Source of the DNA: Epiperipatus broadwayi
Taxonomy: Eukaryota; Onychophora; Udeonychophora; Euonychophora; Peripatidae
NCBI GenBank assembly: GCA_028023455.1
Contig: JAQFVV010012398.1
Location: forward strand, 6,100,682-6,164,681
DNA: 64,000 bases
Direction: 5' to 3'
The notes under the pieces are model-generated. The model saw only the letters and a program-made list of their open reading frames with translations. It did not search any database and was not told where the DNA came from. How positions within the stretch are numbered: the first letter of the stretch is position 1; each line of letters opens with the position of its first letter. Below, piece by piece: positions 14,268 through 25,519 of the stretch. Made by a program: the position numbers and the translations under genes.

Positions 14268-14270
<3 letters not shown>
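9653..14270. mobile_element. Candidate long element, family Y copy 2
   Basis: The left end TATAACC and the right end GGTCACA both abut ATATAT. Near the left end AAATGCCCAGGCGCCAGTTC (about 9698) closely matches the same position in copy 3 (about 36461). A phrase with AGCTCAG repeats follows near 9790, also as in copy 3. The right end CAATTCCTTGTGCCC...GGTCACA resembles the ends at 40351 and 60861. The roughly 4.6 kb inside is AT-rich with no recognised domain. It contains a 111-bp tandem duplication at 11345-11570. Boundaries and unity of the element are inferred. Confidence 0.35.
11345..11570. repeat. Tandem duplication, unit about 111 bp
   Basis: Two adjacent diverged copies begin at about 11351 and 11462 with ACAATAAYTCATCT. 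They share CTAAATAC, TTGGTGGGGA, CCTTTCCTCATCACCA-like and ATCATTTAATCATAC segments. The spacing is 111 bases. Confidence 0.75.

Positions 14271-14300
<30 letters not shown>
14271..14300. repeat. (AT)n microsatellite
   Basis: This is 30 bases of uninterrupted AT dinucleotides, immediately after the right end of Y copy 2. Confidence 0.98.
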
Positions 14301-14303
<3 letters not shown>

Positions 14304-15160
14304 TGATAATAGCAATTTTGATTTCACAGAAATTAGCATTCATAAAGGTTTCAAATTAAAATTGTTTGACTCAATATTGTAGTTAATATGTATAAAATAT
14401 ACAATGTAAAATTAATTATTAATAATTACAATCAACATTTATTAGTTTTATGCTGAAAATTTATATTTTTTTTTCAGTAGTATAATTTATTAAGTTTGAC
14501 ATAACATTACCATTGACTTGAATATGTCTGAAATAAATTATGAAATTAGGATTTAAAATCTAGCAAGGAAATATTATTTTTAACTTTGATTTAGTAATTT
14601 TTTAATATATAAAGTTGAATATTAATTGCATAATTTATAAAATCATTTCCTTTTTCTCCCATTTTTTTTTACTTGAAATACTTTAGATTTATAATGATAG
14701 CAGTTTTAATTTGACTAAAAAGTTTTAATTCAAAATTAATTGCTGAATATTATAATTAATATAGTACACAATTTATAATCGATTATTAATAGTATAGTAT
14801 ATGATGAAAATTTATTTTTAGTTTTATGTTGAATAAAATTTGTATTGGTTTTTTTTTGGTACAGTATTTTTTTATGTTTGTCACAATGCCTCATTTGGCT
14901 TGGATATGTCTGAAACAAATTATAATATTATGATTTAAAATTAAGCAAATACTATATACCAATCATATTTTATACTGCTATGAAATAACTTTGATCATGT
15001 AAAATTGATTAGTTAATTGCATAATGGATGAAATTATTACTTTTTCCCAAAGTAACTTACAATTATTGTAATTAAATTTTAGAATTATGGTGATTATAAT
15101 TTTTGCTACAAATGCTATTAATAAAATTCTAATTCATAAAAGGAATGAATACACCATTTT
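14301..15160. repeat. Degenerate tandem repeat, unit about 385 bp
   Basis: Two diverged units and the start of a third are visible. Shared landmarks are ATATGTCTGAAA (14522 and 14904), ATTGCATAAT (14625 and 15016), and the phrase with TTTAGAATTAT or TTTAGATTTATAATGAT that opens the next unit. The spacings are 382 and 391 bases. All of it is very AT-rich and noncoding. A related piece lies at about 9590-9630. Confidence 0.6.
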
Positions 15161-15190
15161 AAAATACAATATTACTATTTTTGGTTGTGG

Positions 15191-15331
15191 TATATTATCA
15201 AAATAGGCTTTTGATAATCAATATATTCGCTAATGATACATCCCAAATGAAACTTAATGACTACAAAAGTTAAAAAAAATATCCACTTCATTCAGTACAA
15301 TATTTAATCAAAAGCCTATTTTGATAATATA
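15191..15331. repeat. Inverted repeat with 25-bp perfect arms
   Basis: The arm TATATTATCAAAATAGGCTT plus five more bases at 15191-15215 is exactly complementary to 15307-15331, across a 91-bp spacer. It could be the ends of a small DNA element or a recent inversion scar. Confidence 0.85.
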
Positions 15332-15446
15332 CAGCAACCTGTCTTTCAAGGAAACTGGATGAAAATTAAATAAAGTACTGTACATTAATTGTATTTTAAT
15401 TTTATAATCAAAAGACTGTTTACTATAAATTGTATATTGTGCTATA

Positions 15447-15952
15447 TAGGAGATTTGGACTCAGACTTCCAAGCCTCCCTCAATTATCCATACCATCTCA
15501 TACCACTGATACACATGATCACATACATTTAAAAAAAATCACCACTATACAAATTTCATGCTAAACCAGCACTATCAGTTGGTCCAGATTATCATCTCCC
15601 ACACACACATATGCATATATAATTGGCATCAGCATGAGATTTGGGTTTTCCATCATTAGATTTTCAATGGTATGGATGGCTGAAGAGTTGGAGGTTGGAG
15701 TGGACTGAAACCTGTCCATTAAAGTATGAAGATTTGCTATCTTAATACAAACTGAACACTGATTATATATATATATGTCTGTGTGTGTGTGGGAGATGAT
15801 AATCTTGATCAACTGGTGAGTGCTGGTTTAGCATGAAATATGCATATTGGTGATTATTTATCTTTTCTACATGTATGTGGACATGTGTATCAGTAGTATG
15901 AGATAGTATGTATAGTTGAAGGAGGCTTGAACATCTAAGTTCAAATCCTCTA
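15447..15952. mobile_element. Foldback element, family Z copy 1
   Basis: Long imperfect inverted arms occupy about 15447-15621 and about 15759-15952, around a non-palindromic middle of about 140 bases. Both arms carry ATTTCATGCTAAACCAGCA in opposite orientation, then a GATTATCATCTCCCACACACA stretch and a GATACACATG stretch. Copies without one arm lie at 19190-19500 and 63150-63350. An 83-codon minus-strand ORF here is a translation of the repeat. Confidence 0.75.
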
Positions 15953-17019
15953 TATTTACAATTAGGCTCCAGGTATGTGAAGAATGCCTGTATTTCAAAT
16001 ATTTGTATATTGTACTGTATATAATGAACAAACTCTGTATTATACGTTTTTAGTGTCTTATGTCACCATTTATTTTGGCTGGCATAAAGTCAATACCCTA
16101 CTTACAAAATGGCTGCCATTTTGAAAATGACAGTTTTTAAAAAATATTTCGAATTTTTTTTATAATTGTTATAGTGAGTAATTGATTGTAAATTTAAATA
16201 GGGAGTACAAATTGATGATAGTTGCTATGGAGCATTCTCACATAAAAGTCTGGCACTAAGTAAAGTATAGGTGTATTGGTCTCATGAATTATAGTCAGAA
16301 GTCAGAATATGCAAAAAAGTCAATATTCAGCAATTAAGGGTGAAATCAGATCATACATTAATACGCTCTAGTATTTAAAAAAAAGTGGAATTAAAACTAT
16401 TATATCCAAATATATGAGTAGGAATGTTGATGTTTATGTATTAGAAGAAACTTTTATTCATGTTAAATTTCCATAGTAACAATAATAAAATCTGCTACTG
16501 AGTTACCAAACTCTCTTATGAAGTCTGATGTAGATATGATTTAAGGTCATTTTTGGGTTGATTAAATAAAAATTATAAATGGTTATCTAAAAATGAATAT
16601 ATTATTAGTGGCTTGATAAAAATAATGAAATGATTTATTGTTTGGGCATTTATGAAAAATGTGATTACAGGAAGTAACAGATCCTAGCCATGAGCCATGA
16701 ACATTAAGCTCCAGAGTCATACTGTATCAACCAATATATGGCAATGACTTCATTAAAAAAACATTCAATATATCATTGAAAAATAAAATAAATCTGCTTT
16801 CTAAACAATATAATAATTTAGAATTATAAATTGACAAATAGATTCAGGAATAAACAGATTATGTAATCAAAAGACTTGATAAAGTCATCTGCTGAGTCAA
16901 ATCACAATATTATTTTGTATATGTTCAAAGTTAAGTATGGACCTATTAAATGATATAATTTCATTGAATCAATCAGTGACAGTCATAATAACAATATTTT
17001 AAATAGATGAAGTATTTTG
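15953..17019. other. AT-rich DNA with no identifiable gene
   Basis: Mostly noncoding. A 19-base perfect palindrome CAAAATGGCTGCCATTTTG sits at 16105-16123. Around 16560-16950 the + strand gives protein-like fragments in one frame broken by stops (helix-rich, Lys/Asn-rich), possibly another dead element, but no family is recognisable. Confidence 0.5.
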
Positions 17020-18895
17020 TTTATCTTTTTAAATATTGGCACAATTAGAGTAAAAAATAAATCAAGGAAAGATTAGATGAATAAAGTAAATGGTTTAATG
17101 AATAAAAGAAAAATGGGTTTAAAATAGGTTACATCCTATAATCATTTTTATTTTATTTTTGGTGAGGACTTGGGTACTAGTAAATTATGGTACATGGATT
17201 TGAACCCTGTAAAGTTTACATTATTAAAATAAAGAGCATTTTATTTAATAAAAAATAAATTATATTTTGTTTGATTAAATTGTATAATTAAAATATACGT
17301 AAAGTTCTGCATGGCTATATATTATAGTAATAGAAATAAAGTTATTCAGATTTAGTAAACCTTGCATAGAAAAAAAAATTAAACTTACAATTTTTTTTTC
17401 TAAAAAAGATTAAAATATTTTGTTTTTAATTAATTGTTTTTTTTTTTTTTGTATTTTAAACTTTGTTAATATATAAACAGATTTAATTAATCTGTAAGAA
17501 GATTAAGTTGTTAACATATATATTCCATTAATTGGAATACAAGAGATAAGAAAGAAAAATATAAAATCAAATTTGTTTTTTATCTGTAGGAATCTGGTCA
17601 TACAATAGAGTGATTTTGCTATAAAACAAGTTTTTTCATTGTTCTCTTTTTTGTTTCCTGTGGCTGATCTGGAGTGTGGACCCAAATGGTGTGTCAGGCT
17701 ATAAGAAGAAAAATAAAATCACCCACTGCTATAAGTTGTTGATGAAAACACAGGTAATATTTGTGAGTAAAGTAGCTCACTTTTCACTAAAAAACTGTGG
17801 TAAAGTGAGTTCTAATATGAACAAGGTAAGTACCAATTACTTCAATGTATTATCAAAAAATAGTGCACCTATTTTGAAGAGAATATCTCAGTTCTGTCTA
17901 AAGTTTTGTTAAAATAATCTGCTGAAAAAGAAAAAGAGAGAAAATGAAGAAAGGCTGATAAAAACTTTTAACTCTCATTGGCAATGTATATGCATAAAAG
18001 TTAACATTAAAAATATATAAATGATTACCAGAATTTAGTAAACGGAATAATATGTATCTGAATTAGAAAATAACAAAAGATGATTTGTGAATTCTGTACA
18101 AAGACAGCATATAGACAAGAATTACTTGTGCACACATAACTTAAAATCTAAAGTAAACTGGAATGTAAAAGTAGCTACTTTGAACTGCTTTGCTCAAAAT
18201 ATCAAGAGGTGAAGTTATGGTATTTTAATTTTTTATTTTACTAATTTCTTTATGTACTGAAATGAAATTGTTGTCAATGTATTTTTTTTAGATTGATATT
18301 TTGATTTTCGTGTGTGCTTTTTTGGACTTGAATGTACATATATTTGTCTTAATTGTTATTATTACTGTATATGTAAAAAAAAAAAAATGCTATTTATTTC
18401 TTGGTAGTTTAGATTTAAAAATCCATTTGTTTTTTAATTTTTCTTTATTGTTATTAAATCATTAGTTTTATTAAAATGTCTTTCATTCTTATTCTTGGTA
18501 ACATTCCAAAATAGATATAAAATCACTGTATGGTGTCTGTGATTTATAAAATTAATCATTTCAAAGCAAAATTTAAGAGTTAGCATTAGGGGTAATATTA
18601 AGTTTAAAATAATAATAATGAGAGTTAATTTAACACATTATGATGAAAATTCAGTAATATTTAAAATGGCTGACACTTATTTAATAATAAAGCATTCATC
18701 ATCATGTGAACCTTAGGTTAACCACCAAAAGAATTATGATGAAAAATCTGATTAATTTGTCTCAAAAAAGTATATATATGGAGTAACTATAAGTTATGAG
18801 TTACATACCCAAGTGGAGTCCATTCAAACACATAGACAATCTGATACAAATGGTGGCAAAGTATTGTTGTAAGATCAATGGAACTGACCTGTACA
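17020..18895. repeat. R repeat copy 1 (empty-site copy)
   Basis: This stretch is collinear with 22300-25520. Shared landmarks include GGTGAGGA near 17161 and 22431, TTTAATTAATCTGTAAGAA near 17482 and 23849, ATGCATAAAAGTTAACATTA near 17992 and 24439, and the final part near 18780-18890 and 25410-25520. It lacks the Penelope-like insert and the SINE found in copy 2. No coding capacity was recognised. A tRNA-like phrase, GGATTTGAACCC near 17197, occurs in both copies. Confidence 0.8.
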
Positions 18896-18949
18896 TTTGA
18901 CAGTCACGTGGGGCCAATTAAATCAAATTGTATTATATAAAAGACTCAA

Positions 18950-19046
18950 ATCATGGTCAAGAAGTCAACGACAGCTGCTTTACAAACAGTTGTCCCAGTT
19001 AGTGGGTTCACTTCCTGCTGATGCTATGACACATGAGAAAAAAAAA
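18950..19046 (+). mobile_element. tRNA-derived SINE, variant head with shared tail
   Basis: The B-box-like GGGTTCACTTCC at about 19004-19015 is followed by GATGCTATGACACATGAG and a run of nine A. The same tail, GATGCTATGACATATGAAAAA, ends the SINE at 55004-55107, whose head is different. The A box is poor. The seven-base AAATCAT before and after is a weak target-site duplication. Confidence 0.6.
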
Positions 19047-19189
19047 TCATTTGATTAAGTTTATGTTTATATAGAAATAAAATTATATATTAACTCAATG
19101 ACTTGATTAATACCTTTAAAATAATATTTAAATTGTTGTAGATCCTGAAACAAGTTAGAATATTTTATAAATTATAATAAAGTATAAAA

Positions 19190-19500
19190 TATATAGGATA
19201 TGAGCATAGACTTTCACATGACTCACCACTCTCCACACTATTTCATAACACTGATGCACTTGAATACATATATGTCGAAAAGATAAATAATCACCAATAT
19301 ACGTATTTCATGCTAAACTAGCAATCATCAGTTGGTCCAGATTATTATTTCCACACATATATGCTATAAGTGCTCAGATATATATTAAGATAGCCAATCC
19401 TCATACTTTAATGGACAGGCTTCAATCTACTCCACACTCCAACTCTTCAACCATCCATCCAATTGAAAATTTGATGATGGAATGCTCAAAGGCCACCCTG
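19190..19500. mobile_element. Family Z copy 2
   Basis: It matches the right arm and middle of the foldback element at 15447-15952 in reverse orientation. Shared phrases include CACTGATGCACTTGA, AAGATAAATAATCACCAATA, CATGCTAAACTAGCAA, CAGTTGGTCCAGATTAT and ACTTTAATGGACAGGC. It lacks the second arm. Confidence 0.7.
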
Positions 19501-19618
19501 AGGCTGAGATTCTTGTCACACCCATGTTGACTTAAGGCCAATCTGACCCCTCATGTATAGGACATAATCCATTTAATACATACAAGGGATGATCAGACAT
19601 CTCTTCTATGTAATAAAC

Positions 19619-19692
19619 GAAACACACATGCTTATTATATACCTGTATCTATATATGCAATATATAGGGTATATAATAAGCCTGTGTGTTTC
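19619..19692. repeat. Hairpin with 25-bp arms
   Basis: GAAACACACATGCTTATTAT and the next five bases (19619-19643) pair with 19668-19692, with one clear mismatch, around a 24-bp AT-rich spacer. Part of the arm, TTATTATATACCTGTAT, recurs alone at about 24388-24404, so this may be the end of a repeat that folds back. Confidence 0.75.
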
Positions 19693-20091
19693 AGTTAATA
19701 AAGTATAAATTAAATCACACACACAGATGTATGCTGCATGAACTATGGAAGAAAGAATAGTAAATTATTATCATTATATAAATAAAAATTAGACTTAGTT
19801 ATTGATAAATAGGTATACAATTTATAAAATAAAGCAAGTTTATGAGTTACAAAGTAAGCAGAAATTTTTTTAGAAGTGTAGGTAGGTATGTGAGCTATAA
19901 TTAGTGATTGGAGTGGTTGGTATTTTTTTTTTTAATGATAGTCTCATTTGGAAGTTGTTGTTCAAACAGAGAGAAAGAATATTTGTCTCTTTAATAATTA
20001 GTAATTGTTCAAATAAAAAAATAATTAATCACTAGGTTAAAATCATATAAAAGATATCAATATCTCAATGAACTAGCAAATATGGAGCAAA
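19693..20091. other. AT-rich spacer
   Basis: No ORF, RNA gene or repeat recognised. Confidence 0.5.
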
Positions 20092-21600
20092 GGGATGAAC
20101 AGTCAATAGAGAATATAAATAAGCCTGCAGAAGTGAAAATAGTTACACTCAATATGTTGTTTGAAATGTTACAAAGGAATGAATTAAAATCATAAGAAGA
20201 AAATAAAAACATGATGCAAAACCAAGTGACTCAAAAAAATGTTACAAAAGTGGCAACAAAAGAATAAAAAATACAGGCAAAAATCCATTCAACACAATAA
20301 GAAAATAAAATGATAGTGTGATAAATGGAATCGGAAAATTAAAAAATGCTGGAAAAAGTCAATAAAAAATGAAAGATAATTGAGGCAAGGTTGCTAGAAA
20401 GTGAAGAGAAAAGTAGACAAGGCAAATTATACAAAGTGTGATAAAAAGTATTAGAGAAGATATGATGTTACAGGGAAAAGAACGGGTATATCTGGAATGG
20501 AAAATTATTGAAAATAAGATATTTGCAGAGAGAAAATTAACAAAATGGATAAAAGTCAGATGTGAATGCAGGAGATGATACAGACTATCATAGATAGGAT
20601 TGAAAAGCTCAAAATTTAAGAATTGAAAAAAGTCTGAAGTGAAAGCCACCTAAGAGAGTGGAAGGCATAATTAATGAGATAAAAATAGAATATGCCAAAA
20701 TAAAAGTGGATAGTCAAAACTGATTGAAAACATGGGATGAAAAAAACAAAAGAGAGAATCTGATAGACACAGTGCCAAAATAATTAAATAAAAGCCTAAA
20801 CACAGAATGCATAAAAAGTTTGGATATAGACTGTGACATTAACCACTTTTTAAAAATGCAAAGTAATGCAGGAGAATAACCAATGAAGCACATTGAGAGC
20901 TTGGGTAACAATTTTCAATTGAATACATTAAGAGAAAATGAACATGTGTTTTCCACATACAACCACCTCCATGGTCCTTCAAAAAATTGGTGTAATTCAT
21001 TTATAAATAAACCATTCTCTTATTCAGAGTACCACAATGCAAATTTTCATTATTTTCTGGAATGAAGAAAAGCAAGAAGGATTTGTTACCAGAAGATGCA
21101 AGAACTAGTGAAAATAAAAACTCTCCAAGACTGAATCATCCAAATTGTGCACTACAATATGTCATTTAAAGTAGGCAGATGCTTTTAAGCACTGATAGAA
21201 AGATCATCAAATAAATGACAGAGTTTTTTAATGTTATTTACCTAAGTACGCAGTGTCAGGATGGTAATGATAAGGATGAAAACAATCTTTTTAATAAATT
21301 TAAGAAATCATCTAATATGGAATGCATGAAAATAAAAAATCATAACAGATTCCATCCATAATAGAAAAGGAGGAAGAGAAGTAGTGCTAGTGTAGATAAG
21401 ACTAAATTGTAAGATGAAATACAAGCCATTCATGTCCAAGACAATCACTCCAGCTCAATTATCACTTGGATCTCCATTGATGAGCACCAACAAGATTCAA
21501 CAACAAAAGCAAATATAAAAAAAGTTAGCAGTAGCTCAGATGATCATAGAACACATCCCCAATCAACTCAGATGAATTTATCATCAGTGAAAAAATAATG
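20092..21600 (+). pseudogene. Gag-like remnant of an LTR retrotransposon
   Basis: An ATG at 20092 starts MEQRDEQSIENINKPAEV, about 37 codons before the first stop. The reading continues through many stops as a Lys/Glu-rich, coiled-coil-like protein for about 700 bases. A 60-codon open part at 20883-21065 has HLHGPSKNW followed by aromatic residues, resembling the capsid region of Gypsy-type gag proteins. Further on, about 21440-21600, it is Ser/Asp/His-rich. Gag forms the particle that packages the element's RNA. The match is by overall character, not a diagnostic motif, so a different element type is possible. Confidence 0.45.
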
Positions 21601-22299
21601 ACTGATGTAAGGACTGAACTATAAAAGAAAGGGGAAAAGATGGTTGTTTATGCCACTGGATATGGTAATAGGATGTACGTTGTTTAGACAAAAATTTATA
21701 ACAAATTTGTAAAATATAATGATATATCAGACAAACATGATCACGACGGTTAAAAAACTATAAAAATAAAATTATGTAAAGGTAATATAAAGTCTAAAAA
21801 TTTAGAACTGGTTAGAAGTTAGTATACTAACCTATCATGGATGAATTTGAAGTGTGAAGAGAGTTGTAGTGTGTTGCCATTTTCGAAGCTACTGAAGAAC
21901 TCAGGAATGTGGTGTGCATTGTTGGATTATCTAAGTATCATATAATGAGATTTTTATGTTCAGATGATTGTGTAAAGTTTATTTTAAAGATATTTTGAGA
22001 ATTTATGGCAGCAGATAGAATTTCCTAGGTCATTATTATCTTCCAAGAGCAGCATTGTTATTTAAAGAATTCCTGATTATCATCCTTAATTTGTTTGATT
22101 TTTAGTTGTAGATTACCCTGGTTTGTTGCCATATATTTGCACTTGATTACTTTGTGACACTTGGCTTTTGAAGCATTTCAGATATTTTCAGGAGTGTGCA
22201 TCTGCAGGTTTCAATCATGGGGTTTGATGGTTGATCTGAAAACAGAGATACATATAAGTCTTTGGAATACTCAGCAATTCATCAAGATTAAATAAACTT
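21601..22299. other. AT-rich spacer
   Basis: No gene, tRNA or clear repeat seen. The composition is slightly less AT-rich around 21830-22240. Confidence 0.5.
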
Positions 22300-22559
22300 A
22301 AAAATGTAAAAGTGAGTAAATAATAAATAGATCAAAAGAGAAAGATAATTGAATAAGGTAAATGGTTTAGTGAAAAAAAAAATGAATTCAAGATACATTA
22401 AATCCTATGACTATTATTATTTTCAATTTTGGTGAGGAAGTATGTACTGGTACATGGGTTTGAACTCTGTAAATTCCACCTCATTAAATTAAAGGGAAAT
22501 TTTCTTTAATAAAAAAATAAATAAATAATATTTTGATTATATGTAAAGTTCACTATAAT

Positions 22560-23715
22560 AATAAAATTCAATATAAACATGTTTTTAGTATTTAAAAGAA
22601 AAGATTATTTATAATATCCTGCATGCTTTTGTCATATTCATAGAGTAAATAATATACTAAAGGCAGTTTTATTTATCCTCATGTATCTGTGGTGATATTT
22701 AGATAAAATGTACATGTAAATGATATAATTTAAATAGACCATTTTTTTGACAGGGCAATGCATGATTTTTTTATTAATAGCATGGGCATTGTTAGCAACC
22801 ATGCCATGCTTCTTTAAATTTGTGCTTTTTGTCATTTTGTTCAGAACCTATAGTCCTAATATTTGTTGGGTCAAAGAGGGGATCATGCTCGATTTTGTGC
22901 TCTAAAAAGATTAATTTAACATCAGAATTGGCTTTAAGCTTTAGTAGTTATATTGATATGTATGCTGTGCAATTCAGTTGCAATATTTGACTGTGTTTTT
23001 CCAAAGTAAACTGTCTTGCAAAACAAATTGCTATTAATTCTATATATGATCTGGAAAGATTGTTCTGGGGGTAGCTTGTCTTTGGTGTTATTTATGAATA
23101 GATTTAGAGAAAGGGTTCTGAAACTAATGCTGCATATATCTGGACAAATATTATACAGAATATGGGGATTATCCTGAAATGTATGGTAGACTAATCCATG
23201 GTCTTGCATCAGGAAGTGGTGGTTTGTGTCTAATATTATAATATTTTTTCACAGTGATGATGATAGACTTATGTCTGTCTAATTGACACATTTTTGATGT
23301 ACCCTTTTATGTTTGTTTTTATGTTCAGCTTCATATTTACATAATATGAAGTTTCTATATAGAAAGTCCTTAAAACCCATAAATTTATGTGCAATAGGGG
23401 TCAGCAATTGAAGGTGAATCACACTTTTAATCTGTAAAAGTTTAACCATCATTTTATAGTTAAGATGATTGTTATCTGTTTGTATATTATAGGTTTAAGA
23501 TTTTTATACCATTCAGTGTGTTTTGCTGTTCAATAGTCCAGTTTAAGTGATACTTGTGCAATACTTGTGCAAGCACTTGTTGAATTTCCATTATTTGACT
23601 CTCAAGTGCACAAATGAGAACATCGTCTACATATTTCATATATATTAAGTTAGATATAGATTCTAAATGTTTTGGAATCATTAAGTCCTCAAATTTTGTA
23701 AGAGTGAAATTCCAT
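22560..23715 (-). pseudogene. Penelope-like element fragment: reverse transcriptase and GIY-YIG-like tail
   Basis: Penelope-like elements encode a reverse transcriptase that is usually fused to a GIY-YIG endonuclease. On the minus strand, KYVDDVLIC (about 23615-23641) is the RT catalytic motif with its two Asp. Downstream, VIHLQLLTPIAHKF (about 23380-23422) matches the conserved post-palm motif that precedes the endonuclease. RINSNLFCKTVYFGKTQ (about 22990-23045) resembles the core of the GIY-YIG domain, with F in place of the usual I of YIG. Reading frame is lost once between RT and the endonuclease and again at the end. The start of the RT is missing. The edges are set by comparison with R copy 1, which lacks the insert. 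Confidence 0.75.
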
Positions 23716-25307
23716 TACATATATGATACATAGAAAAAAAAAAATAAAACCTAACTTTTTTTTTCTAAAAAAAAGTTTAAATATTTGCTTTCAATTTTTT
23801 TTTTTTTAAACTTTGTCAATGATATATTTTGTTAATAGTTAAACAGTTTAATTAATCTGTAAGAAAAATTAAATTGTTTATATATTTTTATTTTTTGAGT
23901 TAAAAATCATATTATTAATTGGGATGAAAGAGTTGTGAAAAAAAATCTAAGGTCAAATTTATTTTTTATTTGTATGATTCTATCTAATCACACAATTGAA
24001 TGGTTTTGCAATAAATCAAGTTTTTATTTCTTTGTTCACTTTTTACCCCTTGTGACTAATCTAAAGTGCAGATCCAAACATTATACCAACCCATTAAAAG
24101 AAAAATAGAATTATTCAAAACCACAGGTAATATTCATAAGTAGAAGCTCACTTTCCAACAAAGAAATAAAAAAATATTAACTTTGATAAAATGAGTTTCA
24201 GTTTAAATGAGTAGATTTAGCTTTTAAGTACTAATTACTAAAGTCCATCACCAGAAAATGGGGCACCCTACTTCAAAGAGAGGGAGAGGAAATGAATGAA
24301 GACTATTATAAATATTTAATTCTTATGGTCAATGTTTTTCAAAGTGACTAGATTTACAGATAAATAAGTTATAACTGAAATACGGGTTTATTATATACCT
24401 GTATCAACATATGTTATATATAGGGTAACTGTGTATATGCATAAAAGTTAACATTAAAATATATATATAAACCAATATCAGAATTTAGGAAGTGGAAACC
24501 CCTTCTATCATAACATTTATCCAAATTAGGAAACCAAATGAGGTTATTTGTGAATTCTATACAAGGACAGTCGATAAAAGACCACATGATGACTTGGTAA
24601 AGTAAAAAAAAAAGAATAAGAATTACATGAGCATACATAACTTAAAATTCAGAGTAAACAGAGATATAAAAGTAGAGACTTTGAACTGGTTTAATTAAAT
24701 GGGCTCATATATTGAGATAAGATTATGTTATTTTAATTTAATGTTTGTTTTTTTTATTTCTTCATGTACTGCAGTGAAATAATTGTCAATGTATTTGTTT
24801 TTGAGATTAATATTTTTATTTTTGTGGTTTTTTTTTTATATTTGAATTAATTGTACACAGACGTTTTAATTATTGTTATTCTTGTATATACAAAAAGAAA
24901 TTATATTTATTTCTTGAGAATTAGTTTAGATTTAAAAATGCATTTGTAATTTAATATTTCTTTATTGTTATTAAATCATTATTTTTATTAAAATGCCTGT
25001 TATTTATGGTAGCATTCCAAATGGATATAAAATTTTATAAGTATGATAAGTGCACTGTGTGTATAATTTAAAAAAATTAATCGTTTAAAAGAGAGATTAA
25101 AGAGCTAGTATTATGAGTAATAACAGATCTAAACAAATAATAATGAGTGTTAATTTAACATGTTATGATGAAAATGCCACAATGTTTAAAATGGTTGGTG
25201 CTCATTAATTATGAATCTTTCATCATCACATGATCTGTAGGTTAACTGTCAAAACAATTACATTGAAAAATCTGGTTAATTTGTATGTCAAGGGTATATA
25301 TATAGAG

Positions 25308-25405
25308 GTCAAGCATTGGTGACCTAGTGGTTTAGCATAGCTGCCTTCCAAGCTGCTATCCCAGGTTCACTTCCCGGTCAACACATTTTACATATTAAAA
25401 AAAAA
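25308..25405 (+). mobile_element. Short tRNA-derived SINE with target-site duplication
   Basis: Pol III promoter boxes are clear: A box TGACCTAGTGG (about 25320-25330) and B box GGTTCACTTCC (about 25364-25374). The body ends in a run of nine A. It is flanked by GTATATATATAGAG (25294-25307) and GTATATATAGAG (25406-25417), which differ by one TA. R copy 1 has the same place uninterrupted near 18769. Confidence 0.8.
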
Positions 25406-25519
25406 GTATATATAGAGAGTAAATATACATGTTCAGTTACATGTCATTACCAAGTAGAGTCTGTTTAAACCCATATATTATCTGGTACATAAGGTGACTA
25501 AGTGGATTTGTAAGATCCA

